DNA of 64,000 nt. Source: Jatrophihabitans sp. GAS493 (lineage in GTDB: Bacteria; Actinomycetota; Actinomycetes; Mycobacteriales; Jatrophihabitantaceae). Location of the stretch: contig NZ_LT907982.1 of NCBI RefSeq assembly GCF_900230215.1, positions 868,001 to 932,000 on the forward strand, given 5' to 3'. The notes under the pieces are model-generated. The model saw nothing but the letters and a program-made list of their open reading frames with translations. It had not been told where the DNA came from and made no database searches. Positions 27,078 through 35,620 of the stretch are shown here, one piece after another (position 1 is the stretch's first letter; each line of letters opens with the position of its first letter). A program made the position numbers and the translations under genes.

Positions 27078-28505
27078 ATGAATTTTAAGAAGAAAATCTC
27101 AGTCACCAAGCCGGTGGGGATCGCCGCTGTGATCGGCGGAGTCGCCTTGAGCGTGGTCGGAGTCGTCGCCGGGGCGACAGGTGCGTCGGCGCTCTCCACC
27201 ATCAACGCCACGGTGCTGACGAACTGCACGATTCCGGTGGCCGGACTCGAGCAGTATTCGGCCCATGTGAAGGCCGACATCCCCTCCACGGCCAAGGTCG
27301 GTGACCAGGTCACCCTGCAGAACTTCTCGATCAGCATCACGCTGAACGTCGCGACCACCGACGCGCTGCAGATTTTGGGTGCCACCACCTTGGAAGGCTC
27401 GATCACCGCCGGTGCATCGCTGACCAATGCGTCGCCCAGCAATCTGCAGATCACCGCGACCGTGCCGAAGACCCCGGTCCCGCAGACCCAGAACGCCCAG
27501 GGTGACGGCCCGGAGTTCACCATCACCGCCACCGGCCCGTCGCCGACCGCGACCCTGACGGCGCAGGGCACGGCCACCCTAACCGCTACGACGGTCAACG
27601 CGGTCTTCAATCCCAAGAACGCGGCCGGCACCAGCGTCCTTCCGGTCGCGAAGCAGACCATCCCGTGTAGCTACGATCCGAAGGCGAATCTCGTCCTCGG
27701 CTCGATCCCGGTCACTGCGGCCGGCCCGGTTGTGACCGCGACCCCGGTCCCGACGGCCACGCCGGCTCCCACCGCGACGCCGATCCCGACGGCCACACCC
27801 GCACCGACGGCCACCCCGGAGCCCGGCTCGACCCCGACGCCGGAGCCTGCGGCCACGGCGACACCGGTCCCGACGGCCACACCCGCGCCGACCGCCACCC
27901 CGGAGCCGGTAGCTACTGCCACTCCGGCGCCTGAGGCGACTGCCACCCCGGAGCCTGAGGCGACTGCCACTCCGGAGCCGACCGAGACGCCGCTTCCGCC
28001 GCTAGTCTTCGCAGTCGATGCGTCCGGTTCGCCGATCGCCAACGGAACCACGCTGACGCCGGGCCAGAACGTGTTGATCGGACTCTCCGGCGTTGCCCCG
28101 GACACGGCGATGGACATCGTTCTCCACTCGACGCCGCAGGACTTGGGCACGACCACCTCGGACGAAGACGGGGACGTCGTCTACCCGTTCACCGTCCCGA
28201 CCGGACTTGAGGCCGGTGCGCACAAGCTGATCTTCACCGGCGGCGGCACGAGTGCTGAGTTCGACTTCGTGGTGGCGGCGGACGCCTCGGGCGTCGATCC
28301 GCTGGTGGTCACGCCGGTGCCGACGAACACGGACACCAACCTGGCCAGCACCGGCTACGACTCACGCCCGGTGGTCTTCGGCGGCGTTGCCCTTGTCGTC
28401 GGCGGTGTCTTCCTGCTGGTCTACGGCCAGCGTCGACGGGCCTCCTCGCCAGCCCATGACGCCGGAGCCAACTACTTCTCCGGCTGGTTCGACAACCTCC
28501 GGTAG
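27078..28505 (+). CDS. LASTG-anchored Pro/Thr-rich surface protein
   Basis: A 475-residue exported protein. It has a lysine-rich start and a signal peptide ending near GASA (about residue 38), a globular domain to about residue 215, then a stalk of ATPxPT repeats (about 217-308) and a second small domain. The C-terminus holds LASTG (residues 422-426), a hydrophobic helix and RRR, the layout of a sortase substrate; LAxTG is the motif known for class E sortases. No sortase gene is in the window. GGGGGATG precedes the ATG. Role unknown; a cell-wall adhesin or structural protein is plausible. Confidence 0.88.
   Translation: MNFKKKISVTKPVGIAAVIGGVALSVVGVVAGATGASALSTINATVLTNCTIPVAGLEQYSAHVKADIPSTAKVGDQVTLQNFSISITLNVATTDALQILGATTLEGSITAGASLTNASPSNLQITATVPKTPVPQTQNAQGDGPEFTITATGPSPTATLTAQGTATLTATTVNAVFNPKNAAGTSVLPVAKQTIPCSYDPKANLVLGSIPVTAAGPVVTATPVPTATPAPTATPIPTATPAPTATPEPGSTPTPEPAATATPVPTATPAPTATPEPVATATPAPEATATPEPEATATPEPTETPLPPLVFAVDASGSPIANGTTLTPGQNVLIGLSGVAPDTAMDIVLHSTPQDLGTTTSDEDGDVVYPFTVPTGLEAGAHKLIFTGGGTSAEFDFVVAADASGVDPLVVTPVPTNTDTNLASTGYDSRPVVFGGVALVVGGVFLLVYGQRRRASSPAHDAGANYFSGWFDNLR
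27730..28000 (+). repeat. degenerate Pro/Thr/Ala repeat stalk
   Basis: Repeats of the six-codon type ATPxPT and variants (ATPEPE, ATATPAPE) run through the surface-protein gene. They suggest an extended, possibly glycosylated stalk. Confidence 0.85.
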
Positions 28506-28527
28506 GTCAGTAGGCCCCTAGTTCGAA

Positions 28528-28573
28528 GGGGGAGTTTTCTTCCCGGATTCCGGGAAGAAAACTCCCCCGTTTT
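28528..28573 (+). terminator. Rho-independent terminator of the surface-protein gene
   Basis: A perfect 18-bp stem (28528-28545 with 28551-28568, loop GATTC) followed by GTTTT. One of the strongest terminators in the window. Confidence 0.92.
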
Positions 28574-28591
28574 GCATCATCCGAATACGAC

Positions 28592-28627
28592 GGAAGCCGC
28601 CACCCGAGTGATCGGGTGACGGCTTCC
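28592..28627 (-). terminator. hairpin downstream of the esterase operon
   Basis: A 16-bp stem with one mismatch (28592-28607 with 28612-28627) lies 45 bp past the esterase stop on the minus strand. No U-tract; probably the terminator of the monooxygenase operon. Confidence 0.6.
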
Positions 28628-28672
28628 TGGTTTCATGGTCTCGCCATCACGGGGCAGGCGAGACCACGAACC

Positions 28673-29692
28673 CTAAGCGGAGGGGTTGGACGCCGAAGCG
28701 CTCGTTGCCCTCCGCCGCCGACGCGGCGCTGGGATCGCCTCGCCGTCTTTGGCGGGCCCTGTGCCGACGGCCCCGGCGGCCGAGGCCGCGTAGGCAGAGT
28801 CGAGCTGGGCCCGGATGAAGACTCCGACTGCATGTACAGCGTCGGCCGCCTCCCGCAGCATCCCCGCCTGTGTGTGACCGCTATGCCAGAGCTCCGGAAA
28901 CTCCCGGTACTCAACATCCACGCCGCCCGCTCGCGCCGTCTCGACGAAGCGGCGAATCTGCGGCAGCAGCAACTCTGAAGTTCCCACGTGCACCAGCATC
29001 GGTGGCAGCCCACTCATGGTGGCGTACATCGGTGCGTAGCCCGGGGTCTTCGGGTCGGCGTGCCCGCGGTAGGCGGCAGCGTTGTTGCGGCCCCACGCGG
29101 TGTTCACCACCAGATCTCGGCTCTTCGCGACGTCCTCGTCACTCGGGTCGGTCCACGGAGAAAGCAGAGCCAGCGCGCCCGGGGTCACGCCATGGTCGTC
29201 GATGAGGCGTCGGGCGGTGGCCACTGAGAGACCGCCGCCGGCCGAGTCGCCGCTGATGGCGATCTGGTCGGGAGCGAAGCCGTGGGCCCGGACGATATCC
29301 ATGAACGCCGCAACCGCATCGTCCACCGCCGCCGGGTACGGGTTCTCCGGAGCCAACCGGTAGTCGAGGGCGAAGACGACCGCGCCACTCTCGCGAGCCA
29401 GAAACGCGGCCAGCGAGCGGTGGGTGGTCAGCGAACCGACGGTGTAGCCACCGCCGTGCAGGTAGAGCACGGCCCGCGGGCGGTCGGTGGCGCCAACGGT
29501 GATCCGTTCGGCCGGCCGGCCGCCCAGCGTCAGTGGCTCGACCACGCTTCCCGAGGGCAGCGGCTGGCTCGCTCCGGTGAAGTCGAGGATGCGCCGCGAC
29601 GCCTTCGTCGGCATCCGGTGGTGCAGCGTCACCCAGTACATCGGCTTGAGCGTGGCGACCACCGCGCCCCGGGGCAGGTAACGAGGCTTCAT
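28673..29692 (-). CDS. alpha/beta-hydrolase, HSL-family esterase (LipR-like)
   Basis: A 339-residue esterase. HGGGYTVGS is the oxyanion-hole motif, GDSAGGG carries the nucleophile Ser, DYRLAPENPYPA is the HSL-family block, and a C-terminal LWHSGH region should supply the His. The ATG comes immediately after the SDR stop codon, so it is the third gene of a monooxygenase-SDR-esterase operon. The same trio occurs as Rv3083-Rv3085 (mymA operon) in M. tuberculosis in a different internal order. Confidence 0.9.
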   Translation of the reverse strand: MKPRYLPRGAVVATLKPMYWVTLHHRMPTKASRRILDFTGASQPLPSGSVVEPLTLGGRPAERITVGATDRPRAVLYLHGGGYTVGSLTTHRSLAAFLARESGAVVFALDYRLAPENPYPAAVDDAVAAFMDIVRAHGFAPDQIAISGDSAGGGLSVATARRLIDDHGVTPGALALLSPWTDPSDEDVAKSRDLVVNTAWGRNNAAAYRGHADPKTPGYAPMYATMSGLPPMLVHVGTSELLLPQIRRFVETARAGGVDVEYREFPELWHSGHTQAGMLREAADAVHAVGVFIRAQLDSAYAASAAGAVGTGPAKDGEAIPAPRRRRRATSASASNPSA

Positions 29693-30562
29693 CTACTTGC
29701 CGTCGGCGATGGCGGCCGCCTTCAGCTCGGTCGGAACCTTGCGCTGCGGCACCGTCCGGCGCGCGTAGCGGGCACCGAAGCGCTGGTAGCTCGAGCCGAC
29801 GGCGCGGATGACTAGGTCGAGAGCCTTGGCGTCGGGGCCGACGAGCACCCGGGCCTTTCCCCGTTCGGAGGCACGCAGGATCGTCTTGGCCGCCGCCTCC
29901 GGCGAGGTGATGGCCAGCTTCTTGTCGAAGAAGTTGCCGAGCACGGCCGCGTCCAGGCCGTCGACTGCCCCTGCGTTGCGCGCGATGGCTGTCTTGATGC
30001 CGCCGGGGTGAACGCAGGTCACCAGCACCGGGTGACCCTGCACCAGCATCTCCTGCCGCAGCGCCTCGGTGAAGCCGCGCACCGCGAACTTGGCGGCGTT
30101 GTAAGCACCCTGGCCGGGAACGGAGAGGAGGCCGAAGAGCGAGGAGACGTTCACCAGCCGGCCGTCGCCGGAGGCGATCAGGTGCGGCAGGAACGCCTTG
30201 GTGCCGTTGACGACACCCCAGAAGTCGACGTTCATGACCCGCTCGATCTGCTCGAAGCTCATGTCGTTGATATCGCCGGTGAAGGCGATGCCGGCGTTGT
30301 TGATGACGATTCCAACGGTGCCGAACTCGGCGATCACGGCATCGGCGTAGGCCAGGAACTCGGCGCGGTCGGTCACGTCAAGGCGATCGGACTTCACGGT
30401 CGCGCCGAGAGCCCGGGCCTGGCGGGCGGTCTCATCCAGGCCGGTGGTGTCGACGTCGCTGATCGCGAGCTTGGCGCCGCGCTTGGCGAGGTCGAGCGCC
30501 AGGGCCCGTCCGATACCCGAACCGGCGCCGGTGATGACCGCGACTCTGCCGCTGAATGTCAT
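29693..30562 (-). CDS. short-chain dehydrogenase (SadH-like)
   Basis: A 289-residue classical SDR. TGAGSGIG is the cofactor motif (NADP-type Arg/Lys nearby), NNAGIAFTGD and the YNAAK catalytic pair are present, followed by HPGGIKT. Its ATG overlaps the monooxygenase stop by 4 bp. Likely oxidises or reduces an alcohol/ketone handled by the neighbouring monooxygenase. Confidence 0.9.
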   Translation of the reverse strand: MTFSGRVAVITGAGSGIGRALALDLAKRGAKLAISDVDTTGLDETARQARALGATVKSDRLDVTDRAEFLAYADAVIAEFGTVGIVINNAGIAFTGDINDMSFEQIERVMNVDFWGVVNGTKAFLPHLIASGDGRLVNVSSLFGLLSVPGQGAYNAAKFAVRGFTEALRQEMLVQGHPVLVTCVHPGGIKTAIARNAGAVDGLDAAVLGNFFDKKLAITSPEAAAKTILRASERGKARVLVGPDAKALDLVIRAVGSSYQRFGARYARRTVPQRKVPTELKAAAIADGK

Positions 30563-32100
30563 GAAGCATCCTTAACTGAGGTGAGCGCACGACGGTCGTT
30601 GTGCGCAGTGCTGCGGTAGGCCGCGAGATCGAAGTTGCGGGTGATCCGCCGGAAACTAAAGGTGAAACTCGACCAGAGGGTGGTGTTGTTACCGTGGGCA
30701 TCGAGGTACCAACTGGCGCAGCCGCCGGTCGTCCAGACGCTCTTGCTCATCTTCTGCTGCACTGACTTGTTGAAGCTGTCCTGCTTGTCCTTACGGACCT
30801 CCACGGTGGCCAGATCGTGCTTGCGCATCGCGTCCAGGGCGGAGAGCAGGTAGTTGATCTGGGACTCGATCATGTAGACCATCGAGCTGTGGCCGAGGCC
30901 GGTGTTCGGGCCGACCAGGAAGAAGAGATTGGGGAAACCGGCCACGGCGGTTCCCTTGTAGGCCTGCTGTCCACCGGTACGCCAGACCTCGCCGAGCGTC
31001 GAGCCGTCCGGACCCTTGATCGAGTCGGCGATCGGCGGGTCGGTGACGTGGAAGCCGGTGGCCAGGATGATCGCGTCGACCTCGCGGACGGTGCCGTCCC
31101 GGCTGACGATGGCATTCGGACGGACCTCGGCGATTCCGTCGGTGATGAGTTCCACGTTCTCCCGCTGCAGGGCCGGGTACCAGGTGTTGGAGATGAGGAT
31201 CCGCTTGCAGCCGATCTGCCAGGACGGGGTGACCTTCTCGCGCAGGTCGGCGCTCTTCACCTGCCGCGCGATGTGGCGCTCGGCGATGCGCTGGGGAACG
31301 TTGAGCAGCTTCGGGTTCTTGGCCATCCCGAGCACGATCAGCTCGCGGGCCCAGTAGATGGAGGAGCGGGCGATGCGCTGGGTGATCGGCAGGCGCTTGA
31401 ACATCTGCCGCTCGGCCGAGGAGTACGGACGATCACTGCGGGGCATGATCCACGGCGCGGTGCGCTGGTAGACGTCCAGGCGCCCGGCGATCTTCGCCAC
31501 CTCGGGGACGATCTGGATGGCCGAGGCGCCGGTACCGATGACCGCGACTCGCTTCCCCTCCAGGCTGATGTCGTGGTTCCACCGGGCGGAGTGGAAGAAG
31601 TCGCCGGTGAAGGTCTCGATGCCCTTGATGTCGGGCAGCGACGGCTCGCAGAGCGCACCGCTGGCACTGACCAGCACATCGGCGGTGAAGGTGCCGTTCG
31701 AGGTGTCGACGATCCAGGTGTTCGTGTCGGAATCCCAGTTGGCGGAGTTCACCTCGGTGTTGAAGAGCATGTTGTTGAGCACGCGGTACTTCTTGGCCGT
31801 CGTGCGCAGGTACTGCTGGATCTCCGGCTGCGGGGAGAAGGAGCGACTCCAGTTCGGGTTCAACTCGAACGAGAACGAATACAGGTGCGACGGGACGTCG
31901 CAGGCCGCACCGGGGTAGGTGTTGTCGCGCCAGGTGCCGCCGACCTCACTGCCCCGCTCGATGACGAGGTAGTCGCGGTCTCCGCGCTGGGTGAGGCGGA
32001 TAGCGGTGCCGAGCCCCGCGAAGCCGCTGCCGACGATGAGGGCGCGCACATGGCGCGGGGTGGTGGCCGGGTCTGCGGCCAGCTGCGATTGTGCGGTCAT
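30559..32100 (-). CDS. FAD-dependent monooxygenase, Baeyer-Villiger type (MymA/EthA-like)
   Basis: A 513-residue flavoprotein. GSGFAGLG is the FAD Rossmann motif, GGTWRDNTYPGAACDVPSHL is the class B block, FTGDFFHSARWNHD is the BVMO fingerprint region, and VIGTGASAIQI is the NADPH motif. It should oxidise ketones, aldehydes or thio-compounds using NADPH and O2. ATG 32100 follows a TACCCT box by 6 nt, a leaderless start. It heads the operon and is divergent from a TetR gene. Confidence 0.92.
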   Translation of the reverse strand: MTAQSQLAADPATTPRHVRALIVGSGFAGLGTAIRLTQRGDRDYLVIERGSEVGGTWRDNTYPGAACDVPSHLYSFSFELNPNWSRSFSPQPEIQQYLRTTAKKYRVLNNMLFNTEVNSANWDSDTNTWIVDTSNGTFTADVLVSASGALCEPSLPDIKGIETFTGDFFHSARWNHDISLEGKRVAVIGTGASAIQIVPEVAKIAGRLDVYQRTAPWIMPRSDRPYSSAERQMFKRLPITQRIARSSIYWARELIVLGMAKNPKLLNVPQRIAERHIARQVKSADLREKVTPSWQIGCKRILISNTWYPALQRENVELITDGIAEVRPNAIVSRDGTVREVDAIILATGFHVTDPPIADSIKGPDGSTLGEVWRTGGQQAYKGTAVAGFPNLFFLVGPNTGLGHSSMVYMIESQINYLLSALDAMRKHDLATVEVRKDKQDSFNKSVQQKMSKSVWTTGGCASWYLDAHGNNTTLWSSFTFSFRRITRNFDLAAYRSTAHNDRRALTSVKDAS

Positions 32101-32106
32101 GGAGGT

Positions 32107-32172
32107 AGGGTAATACCCTCATTGAACGTCAGTCAATAGTTAATGACAGATCGTCAGTAAGAGGGTTAGGGT
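32107..32172. promoter_or_regulatory. divergent promoters with palindromes, monooxygenase/TetR
   Basis: Minus strand: -35 TTGACT (32131-32136), 18-nt spacer, -10 TACCCT (32107-32112), 6 nt to the monooxygenase ATG. Plus strand: -35-like ATGACA (32143-32148), 18-nt spacer, -10 TAGGGT (32167-32172), 6 nt to the TetR GTG. ATTGA/TCAAT (32121-32125, 32133-32137) and TGAC/GTCA (from 32144) overlap the two -35 boxes and could bind the TetR protein. Confidence 0.6.
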
Positions 32173-32178
32173 GAACCG

Positions 32179-32778
32179 GTGACGACAGCGAAGCGGGTCC
32201 GGCTGGCCCCGGAGGAGCGGCGGGCGCAGCTCATCGCCTTGGGGCTGCAGATGCTGGCGACCCGCCCGCTCGAGGAGCTTTCAGTGGAGGAGCTGGCCGA
32301 TCAGGCCGGCATCTCGCGAGGGCTGCTCTTCCATTACTTCAACTCCAAGCAGGAGTTCCACCTGGCGGTGGCGACCGAGGCGGCCCGGCACATGCTGGAG
32401 GTGACGGCCCCTGATCCGGACCTGCCGGCCGAGCAGCGCCTGGTGACCTCGCTGGGCAAGATGATCGACTACGTCACCGAGAACTCCGACACCTACATAT
32501 CGCTGGTGCGCGGCGCGGCCAGCGGGGACGACGAGCTCCGTGCCCTCTTCGACGCGACCCGGTCGGCCAACGCGAACCGGATCCTGCAGTCGGCACCGGA
32601 GTTCGGGGTGACCCCCACCCCCGAGGTCGAGCTGGCGGTACACGGGTGGGTCGCCTTCGCCGAGGAGGTCATCGTGCGGTGGCTGCGGGCCGGCCAGCCC
32701 GGGGTCACCTCCCGGGAGCAGTTGATGCAACTGCTCGCCAACGCGCTCTTCGCGCTCGCCGGCGCCGCCAACGTTTGA
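32179..32778 (+). CDS. TetR-family regulator of the monooxygenase operon
   Basis: A 199-residue TetR protein with helix-turn-helix VEELADQAGISRGLLFHYFN near residues 36-55. The GTG start is supported by a leaderless -10 box. Divergent position and palindromes over both promoters suggest it represses the monooxygenase operon and itself. In M. tuberculosis the equivalent operon is controlled by an AraC-type protein (VirS), so the regulator differs. Confidence 0.9.
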   Translation: MTTAKRVRLAPEERRAQLIALGLQMLATRPLEELSVEELADQAGISRGLLFHYFNSKQEFHLAVATEAARHMLEVTAPDPDLPAEQRLVTSLGKMIDYVTENSDTYISLVRGAASGDDELRALFDATRSANANRILQSAPEFGVTPTPEVELAVHGWVAFAEEVIVRWLRAGQPGVTSREQLMQLLANALFALAGAANV

Positions 32779-32900
32779 GCGGCGACGTCCGAGCCCGCTT
32801 CCACACCACGTCACCGACCGGTGACGCCGTAAGCGATCAGTAATGGTCGCTCGGCCCCGATCCAGGGGTGTCTCACAGTGATCCGGCGCAGTATTGAGAG

Positions 32901-34511
32901 ATGAGCGCTGCGGTGACACCCGGCTCATCGCAGACGGCTCGCTGGGCGCGTTGGAGCATCGCCGCCCTCTTCGGCCTGCTCAGCGCCGGGGTGGCCGTCG
33001 GCGTCGGCGAGCTGGTCGCCGCCTTCGTGCGGCCTGCGGCGTCGCCGATCATCGTCGTCGGCAACCGCATCATCCTGCTCACCCCGGAGCCGGTGAAGCG
33101 CTGGGCGATCCGTGAGTTCGGGACCAACGACAAGTCGACGCTGCTCACCGGGATCTACTTCGGCATCGCCCTGCTCGCGATGGGGCTCGGCCTCCTCGCT
33201 CTGCGCCGCCGCGTCTACGGCGTCGTCGGCTTCGGTGTCTTCGGTGTACTCGGCGTCTACGCCGCCCTCACCACCAATGCCCACCACGCCGCAGACGCCA
33301 TCCCGGCCGTCTTCGCGGCCGCGGCCGGGATGGTTACGATCTGGTACCTCTTCTCCACCCTGAACCCGGCACCCGTCGCCGCCGAGGCCGGGCTGATCGC
33401 CGACCGACGCCTCTTCCTGCGGGGCACCCTGGCCGCGGCCGCGGTGACGCTCTTCGGCAGCCTCGGCGGGCGGGCCCTGCAGCGCAGCCGTTACAACGCC
33501 GCCGCCGCTCGGGCCGCGATCACCCTGCCGTCGCCGGCCAGCGAGGCGGGGACCCCAGCGGCCCCCGTCGCCGCGAGCGACCTCGGGGTCACCGCCAACG
33601 CCGCCACCTACGACCTCGGCAAGAGCGGGGTCCCGTTCCTCATCCCGTCCAAGGACTTCTACCGGATCGACACCGCCCTCACGGTCCCCCAGATCGATCC
33701 GGCTAAATGGCGACTACGCATCCACGGCATGGTCGAGCGCGAGATCACCCTCAGTTACGACCAGCTGCTGGCCCGGCCGCTCATTGAACGGTGGATCACC
33801 CTCACCTGCGTCTCGAACGAGGTGGGCGGGAACCTCATCGGCAACACCAAATTCCGCGGAGCCCGGCTGGCCGATCTACTGCGGGAGGCCGGGGTGCACC
33901 CAGAGGCCGACCAGCTCGTCGCCAGCTCCAGTGACGGTATGACGATCGGCTCCCCAACCACCGTCGTGATGGACGGCCGGGATGCCATGCTCGCGGTCGG
34001 GATGAACGGCGAACCGCTGCCGACCGAACACGGCTTTCCGGTTCGGATGGTTGTCCCCGGGCTCTACGGCTACGTCTCCGCCTGCAAGTGGATCGTCGAT
34101 CTGGAGGCGACCACCTTCGCGTCCAGTCAGGCCTACTGGGTGCAGGGCGGCTGGGCACCGCAGGGCCCGATCCTGCTCGCCTCCCGCATCGACACGCCGT
34201 CGCCGAACCAGGTCGTGTCGGTGGGTGACACGGTCGCGGTGGCCGGGGTGGCCTGGGACCAGCACGTCGGCGTCTCCGCCGTCGAGGTGCAGGTCGACGA
34301 CGGCGCCTGGCAGCAGGCCCGGCTGGCCGGCGTCCCCTCGGTCGACACCTGGCGGCAGTGGGTCTACCCGTGGACGGTCGCCGGCTCCGGCCCGCACACG
34401 CTGCGGGTGCGGGCGACCGACGCGACGGGGAAGGTGCAGACCAGCGATCGGGCCGAGCCATACCCGTCGGGGGCCACCGGGCTGCACGCGGTGACGGTCC
34501 GGGCCCGGTAG
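32901..34511 (+). CDS. membrane-anchored molybdopterin oxidoreductase (sulfite-oxidase family)
   Basis: A 536-residue protein. The first ~160 residues hold about four membrane helices. Then DRRLFLRGTLAAAAV (about residues 167-181) looks like a twin-arginine motif before another helix. The sulfite-oxidase fold follows: ITLTCVSNEVGG carries the Cys that would bind molybdenum, and a C-terminal Mo-co dimerisation domain runs from about residue 430. It should face the outside of the membrane. The electron donor and acceptor are unknown; no haem partner gene is adjacent. GAGAG precedes the ATG. Confidence 0.88.
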   Translation: MSAAVTPGSSQTARWARWSIAALFGLLSAGVAVGVGELVAAFVRPAASPIIVVGNRIILLTPEPVKRWAIREFGTNDKSTLLTGIYFGIALLAMGLGLLALRRRVYGVVGFGVFGVLGVYAALTTNAHHAADAIPAVFAAAAGMVTIWYLFSTLNPAPVAAEAGLIADRRLFLRGTLAAAAVTLFGSLGGRALQRSRYNAAAARAAITLPSPASEAGTPAAPVAASDLGVTANAATYDLGKSGVPFLIPSKDFYRIDTALTVPQIDPAKWRLRIHGMVEREITLSYDQLLARPLIERWITLTCVSNEVGGNLIGNTKFRGARLADLLREAGVHPEADQLVASSSDGMTIGSPTTVVMDGRDAMLAVGMNGEPLPTEHGFPVRMVVPGLYGYVSACKWIVDLEATTFASSQAYWVQGGWAPQGPILLASRIDTPSPNQVVSVGDTVAVAGVAWDQHVGVSAVEVQVDDGAWQQARLAGVPSVDTWRQWVYPWTVAGSGPHTLRVRATDATGKVQTSDRAEPYPSGATGLHAVTVRAR

Positions 34512-34552
34512 CCGCGGTTCAACAACCGGCCCCGGCTGCCGATCAGAGGTAC

Positions 34553-35620
34553 ATGAGTCGTCTCCCGGTGAGCATCGTCGTCCCGGTCTGGAACGCCGTC
34601 GAGGTGACGCTGCAGTGCCTGGCCGCGCTGCGGCCGACCCTCGGACCGGCTGATCAGGTGATCGTGGTGGACGACGGCTCCAGCGATCCAACCGCGGCGG
34701 CGCTGGCCGAGCGCGCGGACTGGCTCGAGGTGGTCACCCACCCGGCCAACCTCGGTTTCGCGGCCGCCTGCAACGACGGCGCCGCGCTGGCCCGCCACGA
34801 GCTGGTCATCTTCCTGAACAACGACACCATCCCGAGCGCGGGTTGGATCGAGGACCTCACCGCCCCCTTCGTCGACGACACGATCGGTGCGGCCGGGCCG
34901 ATGAGCAATGCGGTCAGCGGTACCCAGCAGGTCGTGGACGCCACCGGTGCGCCGGTCGTCGATGCCGCCGCGGCTGAGATCGTGTCCGATCTCCGGGCCC
35001 GAGAAGGGGCCAGCTGGAGCGACGTCTCCCGCCTCGTCGGGTTCTGCCTGGCGGTGCGCACCGAGGCGTTCCGCGAGCTCGGCGGCTTCGACCTCTGCTA
35101 CGGCCAGGGCGGCTACGAGGATGACGATCTCTGCACCCGGATGCTGCTCGCCAGCTGGCGGCTGGTGATGGCCGAGAGTGCCTTCGTCTATCACCAGTAC
35201 CACTCGACCTTCGACGCCAACGGCATCGACTGGTACCGCGTGCAGCAGGGCAACGGCGAGCTCTACCGGGCCAAGCTGGACCGGGCCTTCCCGTTGAGCG
35301 TGCTGGTGCGCTGCGACGGCGACCAGCTGACGCTGCTGCAGAGCCTGCTCAGCATCCAGCGCTCGCTTGGCGAGTCCCGCTACGAGGTCGTCCTGCTGGT
35401 CACCGACCCCGAGCCGATCGCGCAATTGCTTGCCGCGCTGGAGGGCGACGTCGTGGTCGTCCGGGTGCGCCCCGACGACCGCAGCTGGCGGCGCGGTCAG
35501 CACGTCGCGACCGGGCTGCGCCGCATCTCGATGCGGGCCGGCGACGAGCTCAGCCCCGAAGAGGTCGAGCTGGTGCTCGCCGCCCCGATCGGGACGCAGC
35601 TGCAGCCGGTGGCGGCCTAG
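34553..35620 (+). CDS. GT2-family glycosyltransferase
   Basis: A 355-residue GT-A enzyme. VSIVVPVWNA and IVVDDGSSD (N-terminal nucleotide-binding Asp) and FLNNDTIPS (DxD-like metal site) are clear, with GGFDLCYGQGGYEDDDL as the acceptor-side ED motif. The sugar and acceptor are unknown. ATG 34553 follows AGAGGT; the open frame upstream overlaps the molybdopterin enzyme. Its end overlaps the end of the convergent solute-binding/VWA gene by 4 bp. Confidence 0.9.
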   Translation: MSRLPVSIVVPVWNAVEVTLQCLAALRPTLGPADQVIVVDDGSSDPTAAALAERADWLEVVTHPANLGFAAACNDGAALARHELVIFLNNDTIPSAGWIEDLTAPFVDDTIGAAGPMSNAVSGTQQVVDATGAPVVDAAAAEIVSDLRAREGASWSDVSRLVGFCLAVRTEAFRELGGFDLCYGQGGYEDDDLCTRMLLASWRLVMAESAFVYHQYHSTFDANGIDWYRVQQGNGELYRAKLDRAFPLSVLVRCDGDQLTLLQSLLSIQRSLGESRYEVVLLVTDPEPIAQLLAALEGDVVVVRVRPDDRSWRRGQHVATGLRRISMRAGDELSPEEVELVLAAPIGTQLQPVAA

